DNA from: Terriglobia bacterium
Lineage (GTDB): Bacteria; Acidobacteriota; Terriglobia; Terriglobales; Acidobacteriaceae
Direction of reading: 5' to 3'
Assembly: GCA_020073215.1 (NCBI GenBank)
Contig: JAIQFO010000006.1
Coordinates: 100,253 to 164,252 of the forward strand
Length of the DNA stretch: 64,000 nt
Positions 26,503-36,113 of this stretch are shown here, one piece after another. The notes under the pieces are model-generated. The model worked only from the letters and a program-made list of their open reading frames with translations, was not told where the DNA came from and ran no database searches. Position 1 is the first letter of the stretch. Every line of letters starts with the position of its first letter. A program made the position numbers and the translations under genes.

Positions 26503-27741
26503 TTGTCTCGTCGCATCGGACAGATCGTCAGCCGTGGCCGGCAGCGCTGGCTCGTGCGCGTCTTCCTCGGCCGCGAGCGCGAAACCCGGAAGCGGCGCTA
26601 CCACAATCGCACAATCCGCGGCACCGCGCGCCGCGCCCAGGAATACCTGACGAAAATGCTGCGCGAACGCGAGCTGGGCCGCGGTCTCGAGGGATCGGAG
26701 ATCACACTCAATGAGTTCCTCGATCGCTGGCTCGAAGCAGCTGCGAAACCGAAACTCCGGGCTAAGAGTTACCGAAGCTACGAAGGACTACTGCGGCACT
26801 ATATTCGCCCGGTGCTTGGCGGAAGAATCTTGTCCACCATCACTCCACTCGATATCCAGACGTCATGCCAGCAGCTGATCGATCGCGGTCTGTCGTCTCG
26901 CACCGTTCGTTACACGCACTCGGTCCTGCGTTCCGCCATGCGCCAGGCGATCCGATGGCGGCTCTTGCTTCAGGATCCCACGGAGGGTGTGCAGTTGCCC
27001 CGACTTGGAAGGCGCGAAATGCGGGTACTGACTGTTGAGCAATCCAGGATTTTCCTAGAAGCTGCCCTGAAAACTCATTACGGTCCAGTCTTTGCGGTTG
27101 CTCTCACCACCGGCATGCGTCCATCTGAATACCTGGCGCTGAGATGGTCAGTCGATTGGGATCGCGGCACGGTGAGCGTCGTACGTACCCTGGAGAGAAC
27201 AGCAGGGTGTTGGCGGTTTGCCGAGACGAAGCGATCTCGCAGCCGGCGAGTCATCAAGCTCCAAGGGTGGGTGCTCGAAATACTGAGGCGACTCGAGGCA
27301 ACAACCAGCAAGCGGCCTAAATGTGACTTGCCTGACGCAGCCGACCTGGTATTCACCACTGCGACTGGTCGCCCGATTCATTCCGACAAGCTGGCGCAAC
27401 GATTCAAGCACATTCTGCGCGAGGCAGGCCTGCCTACGATACGGCTTTACGACTTGCGCCACACCGCAGCGACGCTGGCGCTATCCGCCGGCGTGCCGCC
27501 CAAGGTCGTTGCTGAGCAGCTTGGTCATGCCAGTGCGGCATTCACCCTGGATGTCTACTCCCACCTGTTGCCGCACATGCAGGAAGAGGCAGCGACAAAA
27601 GTGGAGCAGATTCTTGCAGGGCCGAGTCTGCTACGGCACCGAACGGGTGGCAAGAAGCGTTTCCGTGAAACTGGACCCAAGAAGCCTCCTAAGAGCGCCA
27701 ATACGGCGCCAGAAGGGAGTCGCACTAGTATTCGAACCTAA
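26503..27741 (+). CDS. Tyrosine recombinase / integrase (right end of island)
   Basis: A 412-residue phage-type integrase. An N-terminal AP2-like DNA-binding part (IVSRGRQRWLVRVFLGRE) is followed by a SAM-like core-binding domain (TLNEFLDRWLEAAAKPKLRA) and the catalytic domain. Catalytic residues: Arg in TTGMRPSEYLALRW, Arg in LYDLRHTAATL (Tyr in place of the usual His), His in LGHASAAF, Tyr in LDVYSHLL. TTG 26503 is the best start: GGAGGAG stands 5 nt upstream. A GTG at 26434 would add 23 unlikely residues. It is not closely similar to the integrase at 14828-16060, so the island may be composite. Confidence 0.92.
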   Translation: MSRRIGQIVSRGRQRWLVRVFLGRERETRKRRYHNRTIRGTARRAQEYLTKMLRERELGRGLEGSEITLNEFLDRWLEAAAKPKLRAKSYRSYEGLLRHYIRPVLGGRILSTITPLDIQTSCQQLIDRGLSSRTVRYTHSVLRSAMRQAIRWRLLLQDPTEGVQLPRLGRREMRVLTVEQSRIFLEAALKTHYGPVFAVALTTGMRPSEYLALRWSVDWDRGTVSVVRTLERTAGCWRFAETKRSRSRRVIKLQGWVLEILRRLEATTSKRPKCDLPDAADLVFTTATGRPIHSDKLAQRFKHILREAGLPTIRLYDLRHTAATLALSAGVPPKVVAEQLGHASAAFTLDVYSHLLPHMQEEAATKVEQILAGPSLLRHRTGGKKRFRETGPKKPPKSANTAPEGSRTSIRT

Positions 27742-27857
27742 AGCAGTTTCGCTTTATATTCGCCATCGAGAGTATGATGAATTGAAATCGTTGTGCGTGG
27801 CGTCACTGAGTTCGAAAGGTGTAGTTCGTAGATTCAGGTCAATCGGGGAGGTCGAAT

Positions 27858-29528
27858 ATGCTGCTTGTCGTTTTGGCCGCTGTTCAAATTGTTTTCTTAG
27901 CCGTTCTCGTGATCCTCTTTCTGGGGGGCCGTCGTAAGGATCCACAGAGTTCAGTTCCAGAGTTACTGGCCGGTCTGGCGGACCTGCGCGGCTCGGCGGA
28001 ACGGCTTGAGGGCAAGATTTCTGGCGATATGCCCACTTTAAGGGAAGACAGCCTCAGCTATTCGAAACAGGCCCGGCAGGAAGCCGCGGCCGAAGCGCGA
28101 TCGTTGCGTGAGGAATTGGGCACCCACCTGGGCCAGCTCGGCGGGCAAATCAATGACAACCTCTCCGAGTTCCGCCGCGATCAGGTGTCGGCGGCCAACC
28201 AGCTCCGCGATGGTGTCACGGCTCAGATCGATCGGCAGGTCAGCAGCACAACCGAATCCGACCAGCAGCTGCGCGACGTCATGCAGGAGAAATTTTCCGG
28301 CCTGCAACAGCAGGTGAGCGAGCAGCTCACGGACTTCCGAGATCACCAGGCACAAACGAGCGAGCAGCTGAAGGATTCCGTCCAGACCAACTTCAGTCGC
28401 CTGGGATCCGAACTCCGTGAGACGAACAAAGAGCTCAGCGGAAAAGTGCAGGGCAGCTTAGTCGATCTGACCGGGAAAATTCAGGAGCTCTCCGCCGCGA
28501 ACGAGCAAAAGCAGGATGCATTGCGACAAGTCGTCGAATTACGGCTAGACAAGCTGACCGATAGCAACAACGAGAAACTTGAGCAGATGCGACAAACCGT
28601 CGATGAGAAGTTGCATACGACGCTCGAAAAACGGCTCACCGACAGCTTCGGCCTGGTGACTGAGCAGCTTGGGAAGGTGCAACTCGGCCTCGGCGAAATG
28701 AAGGATCTGGCCAACGGGGTTGGAGACCTCAAACGAGTGCTGACGAATGTAAAGACGCGGGGAGGATTCGGAGAAGTACAGTTGGGCCTTTTACTGGATC
28801 AGATGCTTTCCCCAGAGCAGTACGTTACGAACGCCCGTATTCGGGAGCACTCGCAGGAGTCCGTCGAGTATGCGATTCGTATGCCGGGCACAGAGGATGG
28901 CGAGCCTGTTCTGCTTCCGGTGGACGCGAAATTTCCGCGCGAGGCTTGGGAGCGGCTCGAAGATGCACAAAGCCGCGGCGACCAGGCTGCCATGAAAGAA
29001 GCTGGTGCCAAGCTCGAGGTTGTGGTTCGAGCATCCGCCAAAACGATAAAGGAAAAATATATTGATCCCCCGACCACCACCAGCTTTGCAGTCATGTTTC
29101 TACCAACTGAGGGCTTATTCGCGGAGGTCGTTCGGCGCCCGGGGCTAATCGATGATCTTCAGACGAATTATCACGTTTGCGTGGCTGGCCCAACTACATT
29201 TGCGGCACTATTAACCAGCCTGCAGATGGGCTTCCGCACTTTGGCCATACAGAAGAAGGGCAGTGAGGTATGGAAGCTGCTCGCTGCAACCAAGCTGGAA
29301 TTTGAAAAGTTCGGCGGCTTGATGGCTAAGGTAGAGAAACAGGTCGGAACCATCCAGAGCACCCTCAAACTAGTCAGCAGCAAGACGCGTACGATCAATC
29401 GCAGGTTGCACGGGGTGGAAGTGCTTGACGTGCACGCAACAAGCGGCGTGGCACTGCTCGACGGTGACCAGGAAAAGGAAGAGCCTTGCCCGGCGGCGGA
29501 CCCGGTGGTGGCCGAAGCAGAATTGTAA
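27858..29528 (+). CDS. rmuC: DNA recombination protein RmuC
   Basis: A 556-residue protein. An N-terminal membrane anchor (LLVVLAAVQIVFLAVLVILFLGG, quoted in part) is followed by a long coiled coil (~50-275) and then the RmuC nuclease-like domain: VKTRGGFGEVQLGLLLDQML, a LPVDAKFPREAWERLEDA active-site region with PVDAKFP, and FLPTEGLFAEVV. In E. coli RmuC limits inversions between short inverted repeats. GGGGAGG precedes ATG 27858. It begins 116 nt after the island integrase, so it may mark the return to core chromosome. Confidence 0.92.
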   Translation: MLLVVLAAVQIVFLAVLVILFLGGRRKDPQSSVPELLAGLADLRGSAERLEGKISGDMPTLREDSLSYSKQARQEAAAEARSLREELGTHLGQLGGQINDNLSEFRRDQVSAANQLRDGVTAQIDRQVSSTTESDQQLRDVMQEKFSGLQQQVSEQLTDFRDHQAQTSEQLKDSVQTNFSRLGSELRETNKELSGKVQGSLVDLTGKIQELSAANEQKQDALRQVVELRLDKLTDSNNEKLEQMRQTVDEKLHTTLEKRLTDSFGLVTEQLGKVQLGLGEMKDLANGVGDLKRVLTNVKTRGGFGEVQLGLLLDQMLSPEQYVTNARIREHSQESVEYAIRMPGTEDGEPVLLPVDAKFPREAWERLEDAQSRGDQAAMKEAGAKLEVVVRASAKTIKEKYIDPPTTTSFAVMFLPTEGLFAEVVRRPGLIDDLQTNYHVCVAGPTTFAALLTSLQMGFRTLAIQKKGSEVWKLLAATKLEFEKFGGLMAKVEKQVGTIQSTLKLVSSKTRTINRRLHGVEVLDVHATSGVALLDGDQEKEEPCPAADPVVAEAEL

Positions 29529-29558
29529 GGCAGAATTGTAGGTCAGAGCTGTTTTAAT

Positions 29559-30014
29559 TCACCCGCTTCCCGACTGACGGCCGATCAGTAGCGCATGCCC
29601 GCGAGTTCTGAAATTGCTCCGATGTGGCGAAGCAAGCCCCCACTTTCCGAGGTATGGGGAAATCGCGCGGCTATAAACGTTGTGAATATTGGTGACGTTC
29701 ACCATGGAGTTCACCAAATGGCGGGTTGCCGCATTGATCCGGACGTGACCGGCCGGAAGTTTCGCCCTGTCCTCGTCAGAGAGCTGGTCAAACCAGTTGA
29801 TATATTCTTTCCATTGTTCGCGCGCAAGGCGAGCATAGTACTTATATTGCTCGGGGTTGGTCAGCACCGTAGAAAAGTCAAGATGAGCCATGGCGGTTTG
29901 CCGCAGGATGTCTTCATTTAAAGCCAAGTTTTCGATCTTATATGTTTGGGACGGTATCCGACCATCGATGGAACCTTCAGACCCAGAAATCGCCGCGTCG
30001 GACGACTTTGTCAC
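29559..30014 (-). CDS. Hypothetical protein
   Basis: A 151-residue frame with a protein-like, mainly helical composition (YKYYARLAREQWKEYINWF; INAATRHLVNSMVNVTNIHN). The last ~20 residues are less plausible. It stands alone in a gene-poor stretch, converging on rmuC. No family is recognised. Confidence 0.45.
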   Translation of the reverse strand: MTKSSDAAISGSEGSIDGRIPSQTYKIENLALNEDILRQTAMAHLDFSTVLTNPEQYKYYARLAREQWKEYINWFDQLSDEDRAKLPAGHVRINAATRHLVNSMVNVTNIHNVYSRAISPYLGKWGLASPHRSNFRTRGHALLIGRQSGSG

Positions 30015-30538
30015 ATTGTTTCAGGCGAGTTTACGCCGGTGCTCGCAAAGCACGCGAAGTCGTTCTCACAGTTCAAGGCCACGGCGAAGCTTGGCGAATT
30101 TCTGGAGGCCCGGTTCTCTCAATCGTTCTAGCCAGCTGGAAGATGTCGGTCGGCCGTCCCTTGCCAACAGGTTATTCCACGCTGCTTTAGACAACTCATG
30201 CGAGCGAGGCTCGCCCGCACGGACTGAAGCGAGGAGTCACGGTCATGTTTCCATTGTTCCCACTCGGGTGAATTGTGGCCGCGCCCGGCCGAGACCTTCT
30301 CAAAGGTGACAAAGGCGTTGCCTGCAAGAAGTTCCACGCGCACGCCACGATGAGGTGAGCGATGTCCGCGAGGACGTGGTCTAATCACACGCCCTAGTGA
30401 CCTGGAGCACTGACAGCTTTCGCGAAAAGGTTTCATGTATGGGCCAAGAATTATCGAAGCCAAATTGTTTCCTTGGGCGTAGACCGCGTTCCTCGATGGT
30501 TAGTTCGCTTCCCCGGGCAGTAATCCACGGTTGTATAT
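30015..30538. other. Gene-poor stretch
   Basis: About 520 nt with only short overlapping frames on both strands; I support no gene here. It precedes a subtilase remnant. Confidence 0.5.
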
Positions 30539-30894
30539 ATGAACCCGTTGGAGTTGGTAAAATTGCCCGCCTTGATGCAGCGTCCGAGCGGTCGCTCGGA
30601 GATCCTTATAGCTTTGATCGACGGCCCAGTCCTGAGAAACTGTCCCGATCTCTCGACGAGCAATGTCCGGCATCTGGGTAGCCCACTGCCTGCCACCTGT
30701 GCGCAACCCACGAGCGGCGCTTGTATGCACGGTAGGTTCCTTCCGGCATCCCCTCTACCAAGAGAGGCTCTCCGGCGCCCGCTATTTGCCCAGACTGCAC
30801 CCTGCTCGGCCGTGCCGTTTTTTCGGAGAAGACCAAGGCGAACGGGCAAAGGCCCAGCGCAACTCCGCTGCATCCGAATTCCACGGACGAATGA
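30539..30894 (+). pseudogene. Truncated, frameshifted subtilase (S8 / PatG-like) fragment
   Basis: The frame from ATG 30539 reads NPLELVKLPALMQR, then IALIDGPV (catalytic Asp) and ACMHGRF (catalytic His region), as in S8 peptidases of the cyanobactin-protease type. After about residue 65 the match jumps to another frame, which reads GIPSTKRGSPAPAICPDCTLL and ends at TGA 30892-30894. The Ser-containing half is absent. It is therefore a broken remnant with a frameshift and 3' truncation. It directly precedes the amylase-family gene. Confidence 0.7.
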
Positions 30895-30905
30895 GGAGCC
30901 ATCCC

Positions 30906-32615
30906 ATGCCTGACTTCACGTCTATCTCTCAAGTCGATCTCACTCCCGTTGCTGGGAAACAATACTTCACGCTCGATCGCGAGTGGCGAGAAGAGTTCAT
31001 TTACTTCCTGATGGTCGACCGCTTTCATGATGACCAACGCCGCGCACCTGTCCTGCAGCCCAATCGCTCCGCGGGCATCCAAACGCCCGACGCATTTTAC
31101 GGCGGCAAAATCAAAGGCATCACCGATCAATTGGATTACATCGCCGGCCTCGGTTGCACCGCAATCTGGCTTTCTCCCGTGTTCGGGAACAATCCCGGTG
31201 CATACCACGGTTACAATATTCATAACTACCTGGACATAGATCCAAATTTCGGCACCAAGCAAGACCTCATTGACCTGGTTAACGCTGCGCATGCCTTCCG
31301 CAGAAATGGGCAGCCCTGGCCGATGCGTATCATTCTCGACGTTGTCATCAATCACTCGGGCGACAACTGGGCTTACCCCGGCGATGATCCATATTTCTAT
31401 TTCAACGACGTGCAATTTCCATTTGGCTTCTGGAGGGACAACGGTCCAATTCCAACCGAACTGCGCGAACCAACCTGGTATCACCGTCGCGGCCGAATTA
31501 GAAATTATGATGCCTATCCCGAACTGGAACACGGCGATATCGACAGCTTAAAGGACTATGCGAACGACGATGATGCGATCGGGTCCGCCGTGATCAACGC
31601 TCTCATCAAGGCCCACTGCTACTGGATTCGTGAGGCCGATGTCGACGGTTTCCGCGTCGATGCCGTCAAGCACATGAGTGCGGTTGCCTGTTCCCGTTTT
31701 TGTTCGAATATCCGCGAGTATGCTTACTCTCTCGGCAAACGCGGATTTTTCCTCTTTGGCGAGGTCGCCACTCCCGATGACGACATTTACAATCGCTACA
31801 TTGGGCAGAACACTTCCGCAACAGATGGCAACGACACAGTCTTCTTCGGACTGGATTCCGTCCTCGATTTTCGACTTGCGGAAGGCATTTACGCTGACGA
31901 CAAAAACGCACCCTTGCGAGACGTCCTCAAAGGCTTCAAGGGACCGCAAACGCTCTTCAATCGGATAGAGGCGCAGCGGCAGCGGGCCTTGAACCGCGGT
32001 GAAATTGGCCGGTACTTGGTCACGTTCGTCGACAACCACGACTCCTTCTGGCAACCGTCTGGGCGTTTTGCCAACGGAGCTCCCGATGAGGAAGTCATCG
32101 GCGCAATCGGTTTCTTGCTGACCGCGCTCGGGACCGCTTGTATCTATTATGGGACCGAGCAAGGCTTCTGCGGCCAGGGCGGCGACAACCAGATACGCGA
32201 GGCCATGTTCGACAAAGCGATCCCCGGCCGGAATCTACTCAATACTAGCTGCCGCATTTACCAGGAGATCGCCAAGATCGCTCAAGTCATGCGGAACAAT
32301 GAGCCTCTGCGTTTTGGCCGCATGTACTACCGACAGATTGCGGGCGACAGCCAGCACTTCGGTTTCCCATTTGGAAGCGCTTACACGCTGGCATTCTCGC
32401 GCCTGCTCTACGGCCAGGAAGTGCTGGTGGCCTACAATGTCTCCGGCCAGCCGCGAAATGATTTCGTCATCGTGGATTCAACGCTGCATGGTGACGGGTC
32501 AACAATGCGATTTCTGTACGGCGGGGCCGGCACAACCGCCGTTGGCACGGCGGCAGATCAATCACGATTCGTTCAGCTGAACTTGCCGGCATTCGGATTT
32601 GTCATCCTTGTGTAA
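30906..32615 (+). CDS. GH13 alpha-amylase family enzyme
   Basis: A 569-residue glycoside hydrolase of the alpha-amylase (GH13) family. The four conserved regions are present: DVVINH (~145), GFRVDAVKH with nucleophile Asp 252, LFGEVA with acid/base Glu 286, and FVDNHD with Asp 379. A C-terminal beta domain follows. Such enzymes cleave or transfer alpha-1,4 glucans; the exact substrate is not evident. No signal peptide is seen, so it should act in the cytoplasm unless exported by another route. GAGGAG stands 7 nt before ATG 30906; ATG 30891 is an alternative. It leads a string of hydrolase genes. Confidence 0.9.
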   Translation: MPDFTSISQVDLTPVAGKQYFTLDREWREEFIYFLMVDRFHDDQRRAPVLQPNRSAGIQTPDAFYGGKIKGITDQLDYIAGLGCTAIWLSPVFGNNPGAYHGYNIHNYLDIDPNFGTKQDLIDLVNAAHAFRRNGQPWPMRIILDVVINHSGDNWAYPGDDPYFYFNDVQFPFGFWRDNGPIPTELREPTWYHRRGRIRNYDAYPELEHGDIDSLKDYANDDDAIGSAVINALIKAHCYWIREADVDGFRVDAVKHMSAVACSRFCSNIREYAYSLGKRGFFLFGEVATPDDDIYNRYIGQNTSATDGNDTVFFGLDSVLDFRLAEGIYADDKNAPLRDVLKGFKGPQTLFNRIEAQRQRALNRGEIGRYLVTFVDNHDSFWQPSGRFANGAPDEEVIGAIGFLLTALGTACIYYGTEQGFCGQGGDNQIREAMFDKAIPGRNLLNTSCRIYQEIAKIAQVMRNNEPLRFGRMYYRQIAGDSQHFGFPFGSAYTLAFSRLLYGQEVLVAYNVSGQPRNDFVIVDSTLHGDGSTMRFLYGGAGTTAVGTAADQSRFVQLNLPAFGFVILV

Positions 32616-32648
32616 TCGGCGGCATTTTGCCGTCCGAAGGAGGAGTCC

Positions 32649-34463
32649 ATGGTCGCTCCCGCTCCCTCAGCTACTAAGTCTCCAAAACCTACGCCCATCG
32701 CCCCCTCGGCCTATCGTCCGCTAAAGGCATATGCGTTCGACCCCGGCCAGGGGAAATATTTCGGCAACTACATGACGCTCAACGTTAAGTACGAGCCTTT
32801 GAAGCCGGGCCCAATCGGGGCACAAATCGCAGTGGTCGATTATGACGCGTCGAACGATTGCTATTACGAACCTGTGAACCTTGATGATGACGCGATCTTA
32901 ATTCGCAACGGGCTGGATCCCACCGAATCCGACCCGCGTTTCCATCAGCAGATGGTTTATGCAGTCGTCCAAGAAACGATCGAGCGCTTCGAGTTCGCCC
33001 TGGGCCGGCCGATTCAGTGGCGAGCCGATCGCGAACGCAAGAACGCTCCTTATCGCGGCAAGCTGCGGATCTTTCCGCACTGCATGCAGGAAGCCAATGC
33101 CTACTACGATCCTTCGGTGCATGCCATATTGTTTGGCTATTTCGCCGCACCTCCTGACGACGAGATGAACCTGCCGGGCCAGACGATCTTTAGTTGCTTG
33201 TCTCACGACATCGTGGCTCACGAGACCACGCACGCCCTGATCGATCGCATCCGTCCCCACTTCATGGAGCAGACGAGTATCGATACCCCGGCGTTCCACG
33301 AGGCCTTCGCCGATATCGTTGCCCTCCTGCAGCACTTCAGCATGCCCGACGTCATGCGCCAGGCTATCGCCGGAACCCACGGACTGCTGGCGATGGCCCA
33401 ACTGTCTCCTTATGCCGACAACAAATCGAAGGGTGCACAGATTAACGCGGAAATCGCTCGCGACAATCCGCTGGTCTCTTTGGCCAGACAGTTCGGAGGC
33501 GCCATGAAAATGCGCGGCGGGTTGCGGTCCGCCATCGGCACTCCGCCCAATTCCCGTGAGTTGGACGCGAAAACCGAGCCGCACGATCGAGGCTCCATCC
33601 TGGTCGCAGCCGTTTTCGACGCCTACTTCACTTCTTACATCAAGAAGACCCGTGACCTGATGGTGATCGCGAGTGCCAATGCCAACACCAAGGCCGATCT
33701 ACATCCCGACTTGGTCAACCGCCTGGCCGATGAGGCTAGCTCGACCGCCAAAGAGTTCGAGCACATCTGCATTCGCGCTCTCGATTACTGTCCCGTCACC
33801 GACATCCATTTCGGCGATTTCCTGCAGGCGCTGATCACCGCCGACTATGATCTTGTCCCGGATGATAAGTACGGTTACCGCAGTGCATTCATTGACGCTT
33901 TCCGTTCGCGGGGCATCCGGCCCTACGCCAGTTCCTACTCGGAAGAAGCGCTGCGCTGGGGTGGCCCTGACGTGCGCGCCAGCAGCACACTGCAATGTAG
34001 TGGGATGTTCGCCTTATTACGGCAACAGACGACCGACGAGAATTTCCGGCTCAAGCAGAAGCACGATGCCGAACTCATCTACAAGTTTGCGTTACAGCAT
34101 GCGGTTGAACTTGGGCTCGACCCAGTCGATAAGAACAACAGCCCGATCAACGTTTTTTCCTTCCATCCCGTGCTCCGTACCGCTCCCGACGGCCGGCCGC
34201 TTTTGGAGATGGTGGCCCAGATCCTGCAGACCTTGACGATTCCCGACGACACCGGCGCCCCTAAAGTCAAGGTCCATGGCGGAGCGGCCCTGGTCTTCAA
34301 CGTGGACGGAACGGTGCGGTATGCCATTCACAAGAGAGCCAGCCGGCTCGCGGCGCCGCAGTCCGAGTTTCAGATGCAGCTCCGCAACAGCAGCGCACTC
34401 TCGCCTTATCAGGACGCGTCAACAGCGCAGATCAACTTCCGCGCTCTACATCGGGGGTACTGA
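32649..34463 (+). CDS. HEXXH zinc metallopeptidase-like protein
   Basis: A 604-residue protein with a gluzincin-type zinc site: HETTH at 191-195 and a downstream Glu in FHEAFADIVAL (Glu 218), as in thermolysin- and fungalysin-like peptidases. A Pro-rich N terminus without a signal peptide precedes it. The C-terminal third carries no motif I know. Substrates are unknown. GGAGG lies upstream of ATG 32649 and the next gene begins 1 nt after its stop, so it is in an operon with the amylase (33 nt upstream) and the MBL-fold gene. Confidence 0.78.
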   Translation: MVAPAPSATKSPKPTPIAPSAYRPLKAYAFDPGQGKYFGNYMTLNVKYEPLKPGPIGAQIAVVDYDASNDCYYEPVNLDDDAILIRNGLDPTESDPRFHQQMVYAVVQETIERFEFALGRPIQWRADRERKNAPYRGKLRIFPHCMQEANAYYDPSVHAILFGYFAAPPDDEMNLPGQTIFSCLSHDIVAHETTHALIDRIRPHFMEQTSIDTPAFHEAFADIVALLQHFSMPDVMRQAIAGTHGLLAMAQLSPYADNKSKGAQINAEIARDNPLVSLARQFGGAMKMRGGLRSAIGTPPNSRELDAKTEPHDRGSILVAAVFDAYFTSYIKKTRDLMVIASANANTKADLHPDLVNRLADEASSTAKEFEHICIRALDYCPVTDIHFGDFLQALITADYDLVPDDKYGYRSAFIDAFRSRGIRPYASSYSEEALRWGGPDVRASSTLQCSGMFALLRQQTTDENFRLKQKHDAELIYKFALQHAVELGLDPVDKNNSPINVFSFHPVLRTAPDGRPLLEMVAQILQTLTIPDDTGAPKVKVHGGAALVFNVDGTVRYAIHKRASRLAAPQSEFQMQLRNSSALSPYQDASTAQINFRALHRGY

Positions 34464-34464
34464 A

Positions 34465-35805
34465 ATGCCAGCGAAAAAAGCCAGCAAGACCAAGACTCCG
34501 GCAAAGGCCAAGGCTCCAGTTCGAACTAAGAAGAAGACTGAGCCCAACAACGGTGGAACCACCGGCGGTGCCACAGCCGCCGGGAACATTCAGGTTCGAA
34601 TGTATCGCGTCGGATTCGGCGATTGCTTCCTGCTGACCTTGCCGACGGCAGATGGTCCACGCTACATCCTGGTGGATTGTGGCGTTCACTCCAAAGGAAA
34701 CATCAACGTCGGGGGCACGTCGCTGATCGGCGAGGCGGTGGACAACATTGCTGAGGTGACGGGCAAGAAGCTGGCCATCGTCATCGCCACTCATCCCCAC
34801 CAAGACCACATTTCCGGCTTCGGTAGCTTCGCTAAACAGTTCGGTGAATTCTCCATTGACGAAGTGTGGATGCCATGGACGGAAGACCCCAACGATCCCA
34901 AGGCGAAGAGCTTGCACGACAAGCGGACGGCGCTGCTCTCCAAGCTGCAGGCGCACTTCGCGGCGCTTGGCGTATCCGACGATTCGGGGCCTGCAGCGGC
35001 CGTGGCCAACATGGCCGGCAATGCTCCCGCCTTCGCCGCGCTCCATTCCGGCTTTGGGGTTGGCGCCAAGGTACAGTACTTCGAGGCCGGCGATGTAGTA
35101 AAAGAACCTTCTGGGATCAAGGGTCTGAGCGTCTCCATCCTGGGACCTCCCACCGATCAGAGCTTCCTGTCCCAGATGAACCCTCCTGCGGACGACCATT
35201 ACTTGCGACTCAGCGGAGGCGATCAGGATGATCTGAGCCAGGTGAAACCCTTTGTCGGGGAACAATGGTCATTCCAGACGGCCGACCCAGCTCTCGGCTG
35301 GCCTGAGCTTCCGCAGGACTACAAGGACCAACTCAAGGAGCGCGCCAACTCTTCGGCGGAAGACTTGGCCTTTGCTCTGGATCAATGCGTGAACAATTGC
35401 AGCATCGTTGCGCTGTTTTCCTATCAAGGTAAGAACCTACTGTTCCCCGGTGATGCGCAATACGGCAACTGGAAATCGTGGTTGGGATCGGACGAGAGCG
35501 GCACTCTGCTGAGCAGTGTCTCGTTCTACAAAGTCGCGCATCATGGCAGCGTCAACGCAACTCCCAAAGAAGCGCTGGAGAAGATGCCGGACGCAAAGTT
35601 CGCCGCCATGATGTCAACCCAAAACAAGCCCTGGCCGTCGATTCCTGCGCCCGGTTTGCTGCCTGCACTCGACCGCAAAACCGGCAAGCAGTGGATCCGC
35701 AGTGATGCCATCGCCATCGCTGGCGCGCCCTCGGCACCCAAAGGGACAGCGATTCCCCCAGTGTTTCATCAGGGCGCTTTCTGGTTCGACTATGTTCTGG
35801 GTTAG
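34465..35805 (+). CDS. MBL-fold (ComEC-like) metallo-hydrolase
   Basis: A 446-residue protein with a Lys/Ala/Thr-rich N-terminal tail (~residues 1-35). A metallo-beta-lactamase fold resembling the ComEC/Rec2 C-terminal domain follows: MYRVGFGDCFLLTLP, the LVDCG strand, the zinc motif HPHQDH at 110-115, LLFPGDAQ with the bridging Asp, and KVAHHGS. Members hydrolyse phosphodiesters or other esters. There is no signal peptide or membrane segment, unlike ComEC itself. ATG 34465 follows the metallopeptidase stop by 1 nt. Confidence 0.85.
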   Translation: MPAKKASKTKTPAKAKAPVRTKKKTEPNNGGTTGGATAAGNIQVRMYRVGFGDCFLLTLPTADGPRYILVDCGVHSKGNINVGGTSLIGEAVDNIAEVTGKKLAIVIATHPHQDHISGFGSFAKQFGEFSIDEVWMPWTEDPNDPKAKSLHDKRTALLSKLQAHFAALGVSDDSGPAAAVANMAGNAPAFAALHSGFGVGAKVQYFEAGDVVKEPSGIKGLSVSILGPPTDQSFLSQMNPPADDHYLRLSGGDQDDLSQVKPFVGEQWSFQTADPALGWPELPQDYKDQLKERANSSAEDLAFALDQCVNNCSIVALFSYQGKNLLFPGDAQYGNWKSWLGSDESGTLLSSVSFYKVAHHGSVNATPKEALEKMPDAKFAAMMSTQNKPWPSIPAPGLLPALDRKTGKQWIRSDAIAIAGAPSAPKGTAIPPVFHQGAFWFDYVLG

Positions 35806-35817
35806 AAGAGAGGAGCC

Positions 35818-36089
35818 ATGCCGCGAACTGTGCCGGGACTGCGTGAGGTGATTGCCCCGGTTGAACGCCTGCGCCATGATCCGCCGGTGTTGCAGCCTGA
35901 GCAGGATGGCATTGCCCTGTCTCTCCCCAGTGGAGGATGCCCGCCATGCTGTTTTCAGTGGGCGCCATCATCCGCCTCAATGAATTCGGTTATTCGCTGT
36001 CTGTGGCAGCTGCACAGAAGGCACCGAAGGGACCCCAGTTGGCTAAGCTGCCGTCCGGATTGAGTGCTGGACCTTTGTTTTACGAGTAG
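35818..36089 (+). pseudogene. Frameshifted, truncated patatin copy
   Basis: The first part reads IAPVERLRHDP... DGIALSLPSGGC, parallel to FSPVERLVTDP... LGIALCLSGGGY of the intact patatin gene just downstream. A one-base deletion near 35941 shifts the frame; the continuation reads PAMLFSVGAIIRLNEFGY, matching RAMVFHLGALMRLNELGY. It then ends at a stop near 36089 without the catalytic Ser. It is an old, partial tandem duplicate. Confidence 0.75.
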
Positions 36090-36113
36090 GTAATTTCGTA
36101 GCTGCTGTTCAGA

